From assembly GCA_964036295.1 (NCBI GenBank), contig OZ038471.1, forward strand, positions 10,496,184 to 10,560,183: DNA of 64,000 nt, read 5' to 3'. Made by a program: the position numbers and the translations under genes. The DNA comes from Plumapathes pennacea (lineage: Eukaryota; Cnidaria; Anthozoa; Antipatharia; Myriopathidae). Below, piece by piece: positions 31,827 to 41,939 of this stretch (positions are counted from its first letter, which is position 1; each line of letters starts with the position of its first letter). The notes below the pieces were generated by a model. That model did no database searches and had not been told where the DNA came from. It saw only the letters and a program-made list of their open reading frames with translations.

Positions 31827-33575
31827 CTAGACTGGCCTTGCCAGTGAGCTCGCGGCGTGAGTTGGGTCGAGACCAGAATATAAAATGGAAAGTAGGGGAC
31901 AAGAGCGGAACTCCCAAGAGAGACTTCCAATTTCTCACCATAAAAATATCACACAGTATAGAGAACTTGGCTTTTGACACCTTGCTCTTTTGACACCTTG
32001 ATTAAACTAAAAATTATTATTACAACACTCATACACTTGCTTCTTAAAGGTTGAGCGACCCTGCATCTTGAGAATGCGTGACATATCTTTTTATGCACAA
32101 TCGATTATGACAGTTTGACCTTGACTCATATTTCTAATCAGGGGCCACGATTAATCCAGCCTTCGCTTCACTACTTATGTGTTTTCTTTTGTTAACTCAA
32201 TACGTTTCTTCTATCAGGCTTTCGAGTATTCGTGCTCTGTAACAAATATAAAATTGAAAGCGAGGAATGTCACACGAGAGATGTTTACTATATCATTGCG
32301 CTTTTGTTCACAGTGTGTTCAGTCCATTTGTGACTGCAAACTCAATCCTCAGAATTATTTCGGTGTATTTTTCATTTCTGGTATTCACTGACCATTGCGA
32401 AACAAAGGCTACATGATCGAATGAAAGAAACACTTCAACAGGCAATGTACGATACGCAGAAGAATTTTATGAAGCAACAGATGTCATGTACAGAGTAAAG
32501 CATAAAGCGTCATTGTTTTACGGCTAAAGCTCACCGTAGCTTTGGTTTCTGCTTTCGCCCTGTTATCTTCCCAAAAGTATTTCGTGTCGCCACAGAAAGT
32601 TTCGTCGGGACTAAATATTTATCGGCGACAGCGGTACCATCAAATATTTGTTTACGGCTATTCTCAAAGCTTGTGCGGTGAACGCGAGCCAAAATCTTTT
32701 CCTAAAATCCAGTTTATCCGTGCGCATTCCACAGAGCCAAATGGCGTTGAATTTGAATGGGTTGCAGTTTACTTTTTCGCTTCACTACTTATGTGTTTTC
32801 TCTTATTAACTCAATACGTTTCCTTCTATCAGGCTTTCGAGTATTCGTGCTATGTAACAAATATAAAATTGACAGCGAGGAATGTCACACGAGAGATGTT
32901 TACAATATTATTGCATTTTTGTTCACAGTGTGTTCAGTCCATTTGTGACTGCAAACTCAATCCTCAGAATTATTCGGTGTATTTTCATTTCTGGTATTCA
33001 CTGACCATTGCGAAACAAAGGCTACATGATCGAATGAAAGAAACACTTCAACAGGCAATGTACGATAGGCAGAAGAATTTTATGAAGCAACAGATGTCAT
33101 GTACAGAGTAAAGCATAAAGCGTCATTGTTTTACGGCTAAAGCTCACCGTAGCTTTGGTTTCTGCTTTCGCCCTGTTATCTTCCCAAAAGTATTTCTTGT
33201 CGCCACAGAAAGTTTCGTAGGGACTAAATATTTATCGGCGACAGCGGTACCATCAAATATTTGTTTACGGCTATTCTTTAAGCTTCCGCGGTGAACGCGA
33301 GCCAAAATCGTTCCCGAAAATCCAGTTTATCCGTGCGCATTCCACAGAGCCAAATGGTGTTGAGTTTGGATGGGATGCAGTTAACTTTTACACACAAGTA
33401 ACGAGCAATTCACTGGCCGCATCTCGAGTTGTTTAGCGAAGTCAATTACGTCATCGCCCAGCACGTGATAATATGAACCAATCACCGTGTGCTGATCCTC
33501 GACCCACAAAAAGGAAAAAAAATAAAATAAAAATGCCGATTTTTAAGCTCTCGTGGGCCCCAGGCCCCCGCGAGC
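31827..33575 (-). mobile_element. S2 element inserted in HSE copy 2
   Basis: Absent from the same site of HSE copy 1 (3382-3390), so this is a clean insertion of 1.75 kb. The minus-strand start TTGCTCGCGGGGGCC (33575 leftward) matches S1 and S4. The other end carries CTCGCGGC. It includes a ~615-bp tandem duplication (32160-32660 with 32776-33270). Confidence 0.75.
32160..33270. repeat. ~615-bp tandem duplication inside S2
   Basis: Unit 1 (about 32160-32770) and unit 2 (about 32776-33380) share blocks such as CACTACTTATGTGTTTTC, AACACTTCAACAGGCAATG and TTTATCGGCGACAGCGGTAC at over 95% by eye. A 189-codon frame (32542-33111) spans the junction. It encodes a hydrophobic stretch (LLMCFLLLTQYVSFYQ) but is probably accidental. 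Confidence 0.75.
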
Positions 33576-34165
33576 AATAATATCTTTTGTATTTAAATAG
33601 CCTATTTTGCATGCTATTTTTTCAGCTTGTCTTTGAGAAATAAAATACACTACTTGAGTCTATCATGCTATAAAATAGAATTCAAATAGACTATTTTGCA
33701 TGACTATTTAAGCTTGCTTTGAGAAAATAGCAATGCACTACTTGGATGAAATTAAAACAAATAAGATATTTTCCTTGCAATATTTTAAATTAGTAATAGA
33801 ATAGGACTTGGCACAAATAAAATAAGATAAAATTGTGCTACCATTAAGATAGCCATAAATAAGATTAAAACTAGATTGATTTTGTAAGGGATCAGCTAAA
33901 ACCTCATTTTTATTTTTCAGAAATTCTAGGTTCTGAAAGAAATTTATGAGCTAGAAAAATCTTGAATTTTCTTAAGCAGACAAAATTCTAGAAAATTATG
34001 GCTTCTGAAAGAACTTGAAAGCTAGAAAAACTGGAATTTTTGGGGCTACAAAACAATTTTTGAAATTTCTAGCTTCTGAAAGATTTGAAAGCTAGAAACA
34101 ACTGGAATTTTCTTGAACTAGAAAAAACTGGAATTAGCTATTCAAAAAAAGCTGGATAGGGACTA

Positions 34166-34193
34166 GAAATTTCCAGAAACTTCTAGAATGTTC
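34166..34193. promoter_or_regulatory. heat-shock-element array, right end of HSE copy 2
   Basis: GAA-AT-TTC-CA-GAA-AC-TTC-TA-GAA-TG-TTC: six uninterrupted in-phase pentamers, 16 bp from the terminus. Identical to 3969-3996 in copy 1. Confidence 0.65.
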
Positions 34194-34588
34194 TAGATAG
34201 CTCGAAAATCATTTCGCAAGGGTTGTTCGGAGTCGCCTTCCGAACTTCCACAGACCAACTGAGCCACTTGTCCAGTAGGGGTCCACTCATGGTCACTATG
34301 TTGCACACGCTCACGGGCTGGGGTTAGACTTGTCAGAAAGGCCCTTGCTTCAAGTTTGGCAGCTCTAAAGAGGAATGTTGAGTTTGTTTACCGCTATAGC
34401 TAAAATCACGCAAAAACAATAATATGAATTAACAAGAAAATAGAGCCAAAAGGCGAAGAGAGATAAATGGAATACGTGTACTCCGGGCCAGTGTGGGAAT
34501 CAGGTTCAATAAAAATGTCACCCTGGAGTGGTGGTGGTCGGTTGGGTGGGTGGAGTAAGGGCCTTGCGTATACGCATCCTACAACGGG

Positions 34589-34834
34589 TTGCAAAAATAG
34601 TTGAGACACTTTATATCAATTTCGCCCTGTTTTTCGATTTTGGACTTGTTTGCTTCTCTTCTCCCCTCCCCCCTATTGCAATGTTGTTTGAGCGCCCAAA
34701 TCTGTTACACAGTATTACAGGATCAACATTGAAAAGGGGGAGGGGAAAATCAGATTGAGCGCAATTTTACTTAAAGCCAAGGGAACAAACGCAAAATTGA
34801 TCATTTTTAAAAGAACGTCTCAACAATTTTGCAA
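34589..34834 (+). mobile_element. MITE related to MITE 1/2
   Basis: The ends TTGCAAAAATAGTTGAGAC and its imperfect complement GTCTCAACAATTTTGCAA share the GTTGAGAC core and the C-run/G-run interior with MITEs 1 and 2, but the rest has diverged. Probably another subfamily of the same MITE group. Confidence 0.65.
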
Positions 34835-34958
34835 CTCATTGCAGTTTCGCCCCGGTCCAAAAGCGAATTGCGCCAGATCTGACATAAAAGTATAAAATTC
34901 AGTGATAGGACAATCTTCCTTCGATCCGCAATCCGTGTAGGCTTCATAAATTGAGTTA

Positions 34959-35249
34959 TCAAATTCTTCCGAGTTTCCAAGCTGAGAGAAAGCAAGTTTT
35001 GACCCGTTTAACCTTGGTTACTTTTTTTCCATGTAAGTATTTAGAAAAGTTGGCCTGGGTAGGGTGGTGACTTAGGTGACCGCGATAGCTTTCCTCCATA
35101 CAAACAGGGCCTAATGGAGTCACATACCTCGGTATGCTGTCAGTCGTATCGTCAATTTGACTGACCACATCTCTAACCCAAGCCGCGTCCGTCTCTATTC
35201 GGTGTTTGTGCAGTTTCCGACATTGTGTGCATATTGCTGTGAATATCAA
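34959..35249 (-). pseudogene. DDE-like transposon gene B, Cys/His exon 2
   Basis: ICTQCRKLHKHRIETDAAWV is followed by ...DSIPRYVTPLGPVCMEESY.... The CxxC...H cluster fits the VPVGxxICxxCRKxHK motif expected from the family, whereas A keeps the upstream half of the same exon. An internal near-duplication (35060-35110 against 35505-35560) adds sequence. Confidence 0.45.
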
Positions 35250-35452
35250 ACATTCTATTTGGTGAAACCAGATCTTTACAGGCGCAAGAAGCTATCTAGA
35301 AGAAAATAATTGAATGCGTCGTGCATGCGGATGTTTGTCAGAAGGGTGAGCCGGAGCACACATGTGAGGCCCGTCACGGATAAAAGTTGCGCATCGACTT
35401 GACTCATCCTAACCGCGCCAACTATTCGTACAGCTTGCCTTGGTGGCCAGTT

Positions 35453-35491
35453 TGGGGGGTGGGGGTGGAGGGGGGGGGGGGGGGGGGGCTG
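35453..35491 (+). repeat. long G-run
   Basis: Runs of 6, 5, 2 and over 20 consecutive G within 40 bp. Can form a G-quadruplex and is a likely spot for sequencing length error. Confidence 0.7.
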
Positions 35492-35879
35492 GGGACAGGG
35501 ACAGGTTGTGTAAAGGGTGACTTGGGTCCCCGTGACAGCTTTCTTCTAATGGCAAGACTGTTTCTGTTCAACCACATTAGATTTGACATACACAATTCCA
35601 GAAATGCCTTTACTAGTTTGGCAAACTTTCAGGGCTGAACTTTCTTTTGAAAGTGTATTGAGTGCTGCCCTAGTTTGCAGTTGAACAATCGGCAACTTCT
35701 CATGTGCCGATGAGTCAAAATAATTTTATACGGCCGAAGATCCAATAAAAGAATAACACAAACATTACATATTCTATTTTCACGGGTATTTGTAGGTTGA
35801 TGTGTATGTGTTTCACACTTCATTCGCCCAACTTGATTAAAATTGACTGCTTTTGTCGAATTAAATTGATCCTCTTAAA

Positions 35880-36093
35880 AACTCTTGTGTACAGTATTCG
35901 GTACGTCAGGTTCGGCACATAAATATGCTCTCGCCAAAATAAGCTCGTACTCGTTCGCCGCTTCACGCGACAAATGACACTTGGAAACATCCGCCGTACA
36001 CTGAACTAAATGAGCGAAATCCGATTTTCTTCTTGATTCTCCACACTCTTTTTGTCCTTTCCCGTAAAATGAACATCGCTTAACACTTGCCAT
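35880..36093 (-). CDS. DDE-like transposon gene B, first coding exon
   Basis: MASVKRCSFYGKGQKECGES...FAHLVQCTADVSKCHLSREAANEYELILARAY. It aligns with the A first exon (12159-12351). The Cys spacing suggests a small zinc-binding N-terminus. The splice donor present in A after LLLARAG is not conserved here. It starts ~490 bp inside the right TIR. Confidence 0.5.
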
Positions 36094-36581
36094 ATCTGCT
36101 CGCTTTGCCAAACAATGCACCTGTCAAACTCGTCAGAATTCACAACACTCTAATTTATGCGGCGTCACGTATGCGCCTTTTATGCTCAAGCGTGTTTATT
36201 ATATAAGCATGAAAATACGTTAAAATATCCAACGAGTGGACATTGTAATGATTTCATCTACTCGGGTGCTTTTCTTAACGTCATGTTAAATTGCCTTGAC
36301 CTTGCATTAATTATCCATGGTTATGCGACTTTATTGTGTGCAGCTCAAAACCGCTGTTAACGTGTCTTAGTTTCGATCCTAGTTTGGTACTTTAACTGCT
36401 TGGTTATTCATTTTAACCTATATTGAAATACTCCAGCAACTTTGAATTGATTTTCTAGATGCAAAATAGGTGTACTAATTTGGAAATTCGGGGCGTTTAC
36501 ACTTAACATATTCTGTGACAAAATGACCGAGTGTCACACAACTATAGATTTGAGGGCTCACTCCTGCATCGATATCCCAGT

Positions 36582-37081
36582 GCCGCCAATTATTTTAACT
36601 GATACTTGAAAAGTATCCTTTTGACTCTGCATCAATACTAAAAGAACGTTCCAGGTAAGTGCCACTTTCGAGATTACGTGACTTCACTTGGATACTTTTT
36701 CAAAAGTTGACCCGTCACGCTAAGAAAGCTGTGTTTGTGCGACGTTTTTCCCGCGGTATTTTCATAATACAAAAGGAAATTACTTTTTCCAGAGAGAATG
36801 AAGGTTATTCTATGCTAGTATCGAATTTATTTTTAATCGGAAACACCGTTTAGAACACAGCAAGTCTAGAAGTTTACCCATTTTCTTGCATTTTCACAGG
36901 GCCCGTCAGAGCATTTCAGGGTCAAGGTCATCAAAGCTCAAATTTTGTTAATAGAACCGAATTCCACCAAACAAACTATGTTTTTCGTTACTTGGGCATC
37001 AAGTGTCTTCAATAGGCAAAGTATGAGCGAAATCTATTTTTGAATCTGAAATGACTCGGAGGATTTTACAGAGACAGCCTC
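36582..37081 (-). repeat. Transposon B right TIR
   Basis: Pairs with 22252-22752 and ends GATTTTACAGAGACAGCCTC. Confidence 0.9.
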
Positions 37082-37575
37082 TTTTTTAAAAGTGTGTCCA
37101 TGGGAAGACCAGGCAGGGGTGGCACATGCCATCTCTCCGATTTGGATAAAACTTGGCCTGTTTGAAGGAGTCATCTCAAAACTACTTCAGCCCAAGTTAC
37201 TCAAAATTTGAACAAAACGGGGGGAGTTGACCACCCCCCTTGTTTTCAGGACCAAAATCAAGAAAATTTACTAAAAAATGGCATTAAATGTAGACGGCCC
37301 TCCTGTGCACAGGATTTGATACATCTTCCTGATATTTTGTACCAACAATGCTTAGTCCCTAGTTAGGAGAATGTCAGGTACTCAGCATTTTGTGTTTAAT
37401 TACCTGTCAATCAAGGCCTGTCAGTCAACCACAATTTTGCACTCTTTTTTTCTGAGTGATAAAACATGGATATTTGAGTCAAAATATTGGCTCAATTTCA
37501 CTCGCGCATGAGCAGGTGCAGAACATGCTAATTGCTACGTACAAAGCAATCAATTCCACCAGTGGCCCAAGATGT

Positions 37576-37808
37576 ATTAGCAATATGCTCAACTTACGTA
37601 ATATAGGTCGCTCACTCAGGGGCTCCAAAAACTAACCATACCTCGTGTTAACACTACTAGTTTTGGGCTGCATTCTTTTAGGTTTTTTGCTACTAAATCC
37701 TGGAATAACCTCATTGGGAAAGCCAGAACTGCTCCTGATCTTAATGCCTTTAAAATGCAAATTCGTAATTTGACTTTAAGTAACACTTGCTGCAACTTTT
37801 GTGGCTGA
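37576..37808 (+). pseudogene. LINE (CR1/L2-like) ORF2 C-terminal fragment
   Basis: The frame LTIPRVNTTSFGLHSFRFFA then TKSWNNLIGKARTAPDLNAF...NFCG* matches the typical end of CR1/L2-type reverse transcriptase ORFs (TxxGLxSFxxxAxxxWNxLP...FxxxL). It is truncated at its 5' end, followed by an AT-rich 3' UTR-like stretch. It lies inside element C. Confidence 0.6.
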
Positions 37809-37971
37809 TATCTTCTGAATATTTTTATTTCTTTTTATTAATTGGCCTGAGGTCTTAGTCTATGGATTACATTATAATTATATAGCTATATTGTTTTGTA
37901 TCCAGTAAATGGCTATACTTTATTTACTTTTTCCATTATTAGTATTATTTTATCACCTTTACTTTTTCGGA

Positions 37972-38996
37972 GATATGACTCATTCTCAGCTAAAGTGGCC
38001 AATTGGCGCATCAATCGGGTCATCACGGATTCTTCCGAAATTCGTTCAAAATGCTGTTTTTATACATCAGCTTCATGGTTACTGCTCTTTGCCGTAATAG
38101 CAAATTGTTTAACATAATTTTACTAACAAAATCTAGACATATGAAATTTCAGTGCACTGTGAGAGCGGTATTTTTACAATTCGCCGATTCCAAAGCAAAT
38201 CTAATGTTTAAGTGAGTTTTTATCACTGAATAACATTTAGTAACACCGATAAAACGCTTAACAGGTCTCAGAAATTTAGTTCCATCGAAATAGAGCTCCT
38301 GTTTACAGTGATAGCAGCAAAGTGAACACCAAAGAGGTATTGCAACATCGAAATTACTCAAGCTGCAGGGAGAATTGTGAACTTTCTCGTGCTCAACGTG
38401 CTAAAAACGACTTTTATTTTCGGTAACGTATGTTACAGGTAATGTAGGTTAGATTTAACACCTTGTTCGTGCTCTATGTCGGATATTAACCTTTCGATTT
38501 TCAGAGTAATACACATTTTGGTGTCCCTCTTGGGTCTTTTTGTCAAGGCAAGTTCATTCAATAACTTTTGCAAAGCATTTGGGAGAAACATGGTAACGTA
38601 TGTTACAAAATTGTGAGAGACGTGTATATCAGTCCATGCTTCAGCAAGTAAAAATTTTCAACGGTGATTTTTAAGCTTGAAACAAACTATTGCCATTACG
38701 AGCCCGGCAGGGAAAATACAAACTACCTCCTGTTCACGGAATGAAAAAAAAATATTGACAATGTTTCAGTGAAAATCTGTCGGTGAGACAAGGGTTTTTC
38801 GCCCACTCTGGGGTGACTTCATGGTATAGTTCAAGATTATTGGTGTTTTGCCTCCGACAACTTTCACCAATTTACTCGCTCTAGTGCAGAGCTTCTTTAA
38901 GAAACTAGAAACCTGAAAAAACATAACCAGAAAAAAATTTATTCGGTACCAGAGTCGTGAGACAGCAATTGGCCACTTTAGCTCAGAATGAGCCAT
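37972..38996. mobile_element. nested TIR element inside C
   Basis: 37974-38006 (TCATTCTCAGCTAAAGTGGC...) is the reverse complement of 38960-38995 (GCCACTTTAGCTCAGAATGA). About 1.0 kb between the ends, no credible gene. Immediately outside the right end is an AT tail with TATTTATGTATGTATG. Confidence 0.55.
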
Positions 38997-40249
38997 ATTA
39001 GCTTCTAGCTACTCTGTAAATCCGAATTGAAATAAAGGTTATTTATGTATGTATGTAAGCTTACGCATAACCTATTACCTCACTAGTAACGTGATCGTAA
39101 ATATACGTGACCTAAGGATCGCTACATAAGCTTTCGGCTATCGGAAAGGAACGCCACTCCTTAACGAAGCGAAACTCTCTGCATAAAAGCCAAAAGCGAT
39201 AAAATACCCAACGCTTTAGTTAGATACCAAGCAGAGAACGCTTTAGAAAGATATTCGTTGCTACTAGGGCATTAAGAAATATCGTGTCTTTAATTTGCAT
39301 TGCACAATCAAACTTGACACACTCTCCCGCTGATAGGTGTAAAACATTAGCTGGCTTGCGTGACGGCTCTAGCATGTTCGAAGGGTGGCCGGGAAGGCTA
39401 AACTAGGTTTAGCCCGCGCAAAAACAAATAATTGAAAAGCAATGTTTTTATTCCTACATTGACTATAAATCCACCTCGGTTCTTTGAGGTTTACGTAAAA
39501 AGGAGCTGTCTTCTAGTACAAACCGCTGACCATGTCTGGATACTGTATATGACTACATAAACTTCCCACGGATCTCGAAGACTTTCGAACGAAAAAAATC
39601 ACGATGTTTGACTTGCTTGGGTAAACTAGAACCGCTAACAGCGCGAGAAAAGCCAAAGGAGGTCTATCTACGTCTGCTATGTTGACAAACTCGGAGTATT
39701 TGTGGCAAGGCTCATCTTCAAATACATTGGAGGACATTTAGTCTGGAACGACTGCTTACCTTCGAAGGATCTGAGTCTGAGATGTCAGCTACTTACACAA
39801 CTTAGATGTCAGTTACTTACACAACAGCTATGATAAGCTTGTGAGTATATTTATTGTCAGCTGCAATCTGTTGGAACCCACTCTAGTTCAGCTTAGTTGT
39901 AATAAAAAGGGACATTTCAATTTTGCAAACGTGTTTTACTGCCTGTTTCATGTAGAGTTTCAGGGCTAAATATTTTTCTTTCTAATTTTAGCATACATTT
40001 GTTTAGTCCGTGCTAGCCTGAATCATAACTATCGATTTTGAAGCCCCACACCGCCACTCATCACAATTACAGATTGTTTTGATTCCCATTTGACGACGTG
40101 GGTACCCTGTGGTAAGCCTTGGGTTTGCTGACCTGCTGTGCAAAATCATTAGGAGTGGCCAAACATTTTATTGCAGTTTATGTTAGTAGAAAACGTCGGT
40201 TTTGAAGTGATATGCTTTTCGTTGCCAGATGAGTTGGGTTTTTTGAGAT
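38997..40249. other. element C interior, no gene seen
   Basis: Unique sequence, including the direct duplication GATGTCAGCTACTTACACAAC / GATGTCAGTTACTTACACAAC near 39780-39825. No reading frame with a recognisable motif. Confidence 0.35.
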
Positions 40250-40644
40250 ATTTTGACTCAAATATCCATGTTTTATCACTTAGTAAAAAAGAGTGCAAAA
40301 TTGTGGTTGATTGACAGGTAATTAAGCACACAATGCTGAGGACCCGACATTCAACTAACTAGGGACCAAGCATTGTTGATACAAAATATTAGGAAGATGT
40401 ATCAAATCCTGTGCACAGGAGGGCCGTCTACATTTAATGCCATTTTTTAGTAAATTTTCTTGATTTTGGTCCTGAAAACAAGGGGGGTGGTCAACTCCCC
40501 CCCGTTTTGTTCAAATTTTGAGTAACTTGGGCTGAAGTAGTTTTGAGGTAACTCCTTCAAACTGGCCAAGTTTCATCCAAATCGGAGAGATGGCATGTGC
40601 CACCCCCGCCTGGTCCTCCCATGGACACACTCACACACTTAAAT

Positions 40645-41938
40645 CTAATCTTTCATGAAATCTTTTTCATCAAAGGTAATCATTCTGTGAACCTTTTTAA
40701 TCTTCAAACCCATTCTCTGGTAATATTTCAATAACTCATGATAAAGCACGTACTTTTCTTTGTCATAAAAAGTAGAAACTAACTTTTCAACTTTGTTTAT
40801 TTTTCTTCTCTCTGGTGCTAATGGATAATCATTATGGTCATCATGTAACTCTTTTGGATATTCCAAATCAACCTCAAGAATTGATGGTGTATATTCCTTA
40901 AAAATCTACTCTTTCGAATATTATCGTTCATCTTATCTATAATATCTTGTGATACCCACTCAAAGTTTGAATATGGCATCTTTTTTGACATAGCTAATCC
41001 ATAAAGATTATTTGCATCCAAATATTTAATAAACATACTTTTCAACTTTTTGTCATAATTTTTCATATATTTGTTATTCGCCTTAGAATATCTCCCAGTA
41101 ATCATTGATACTCCACCTCTTATTCCTCTCTCAAACATCATAAACATATCATAATCCGTCAGTAATTCTGGTTCAGCTCCACTTTTCTTAAAAAATGCAT
41201 CCCAAGTTAAACCAGGTGATGTGAAATAGTGAGCAGGATCATGTCCATAAGATTTCATACAAACACTTCGGAAATTTTCAAAAAAATCTGCAAGAAGTAA
41301 AACATCCGTTCGTAAATAAAAATCGTGATATTCTTTGAAATTTTTCATATTGAAAGTTTTCCAAACTTTTTGTGCATGTTCATAATCACTATTTGAAATA
41401 TCCTTTTCATTCAAAATTGAATAAAACATCTCAATTGGAGGTAACTCTTTTTTTTTGAATCTTCCAAAAGAGTTAAAATAATCATAAGGAAATACACGTT
41501 TCTTTTTTAAAACACTCAACTTTTCATCTTTGAAAAATTGTGAGGTTATTTTGAAATCTGAAGATTCAAGTGTCTTTACCATTCCGTCAAGACTACTCAA
41601 CAAAAATTTATAACTATAAATAAATCTTGCTTGCATATTTATTGATGTCATTTTCTTTGAATCATCTTCATTAATTATTATTTTTCCAGTCTTATCTTTT
41701 TCAGGTGTTTTATCTACCTTTACATATTTAGTGAACGAAAGATATTTCTCTTCATTAAGTGGAATACAATTGACTTTCTCTTCATCTTTTGCTAATTCTC
41801 TTATGAACAAATGTGCATCATAATTTTGAAGATTATGAAAAATGATTGGGATCGTTCTTTGTGTTCTGACTTTCAAATTACATTTAGAATGTGCTGCTCT
41901 CTAAACCTTCCTGTTAAAAGACGGTGATCTCAAACGTA
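40645..41938 (-). pseudogene. polB: protein-primed DNA polymerase B (Polinton 1), exonuclease to palm A
   Basis: Ordered motifs on the minus strand: IPIIFHNLQNYDAHLFIREL (exonuclease-side), RTDVLLLADFFENFR, TSPGLTWDAFF, RGIRGGVSMI, YLDANNLYGLAMSKKMPYSN (palm motif A, DxxNLYG), then a frame break near 40885 into APERRKINKVEKLV and LKIKKVHRMITFDEK. This is the protein-primed PolB family of Polintons. The N-terminal part is cut off near 41940 by S3 and the C-terminal part is displaced to 21727-22248. Confidence 0.85.
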
Positions 41939-41939
41939 A

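Larger units (their letters stand above)
28150..34222 (+). mobile_element. HSE element, copy 2 (complete, with S2 inside)
   Basis: Perfect 14-bp TIRs: CCCTTGCGAAATGA at 28150-28163 and its reverse complement at 34209-34222. The flanking dinucleotide is TT on both sides (28148-28149, 34223-34224), a possible 2-bp duplication. The length is 6.07 kb, or 4.32 kb without the nested S2 (31827-33575). Both ends are CTAGAA-rich with in-phase HSE pentamers. Collinear with copy 1. It sits between coding exons of gene B. No transposase was recognised. Superfamily unassigned. Confidence 0.88.
22252..37081 (-). mobile_element. Transposon B, 500-bp TIRs, DDE-like gene, inserted in Polinton 1 polB
   Basis: The ends are exact inverted repeats: left 22252-22752 starts GAGGCTGTCTCTGTAAAATC, right 36582-37081 is its reverse complement over ~500 bp. 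It interrupts the polymerase gene of Polinton 1 next to a TTAA (22248-22251); the right side reads TTTTTTAA. It contains a gene homologous exon by exon to that of transposon A. Removing the nested HSE element copy 2 (6.07 kb) and the MITE block (1.9 kb) leaves about 6.9 kb, close to the 7.4 kb of A. Confidence 0.8.
37090..40638. mobile_element. Element C, ~390-bp TIRs, TTAA-flanked
   Basis: The inverted arms 37092-37487 and 40250-40630 share GTGTGTCCATGGGA, GCCATCTCTCCGATTTGGAT and GTAGACGGCCCTCCTGTGCA. TTAA lies at 37086-37089 and 40639-40642. It inserted into the Polinton 1 polymerase beside transposon B, probably sharing the TTAA. The interior holds a LINE 3' end and a nested TIR element but no transposase that I can recognise. 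Confidence 0.75.

Noticed and set aside
32542-33111. 189-codon frame as a real gene
   Set aside because: It spans the junction of a tandem duplication inside S2 and is not kept in other S copies.
35387-35638. Gly-rich frame over the G-run
   Set aside because: Produced by the poly-G tract; length error prone and no homologue in transposon A.
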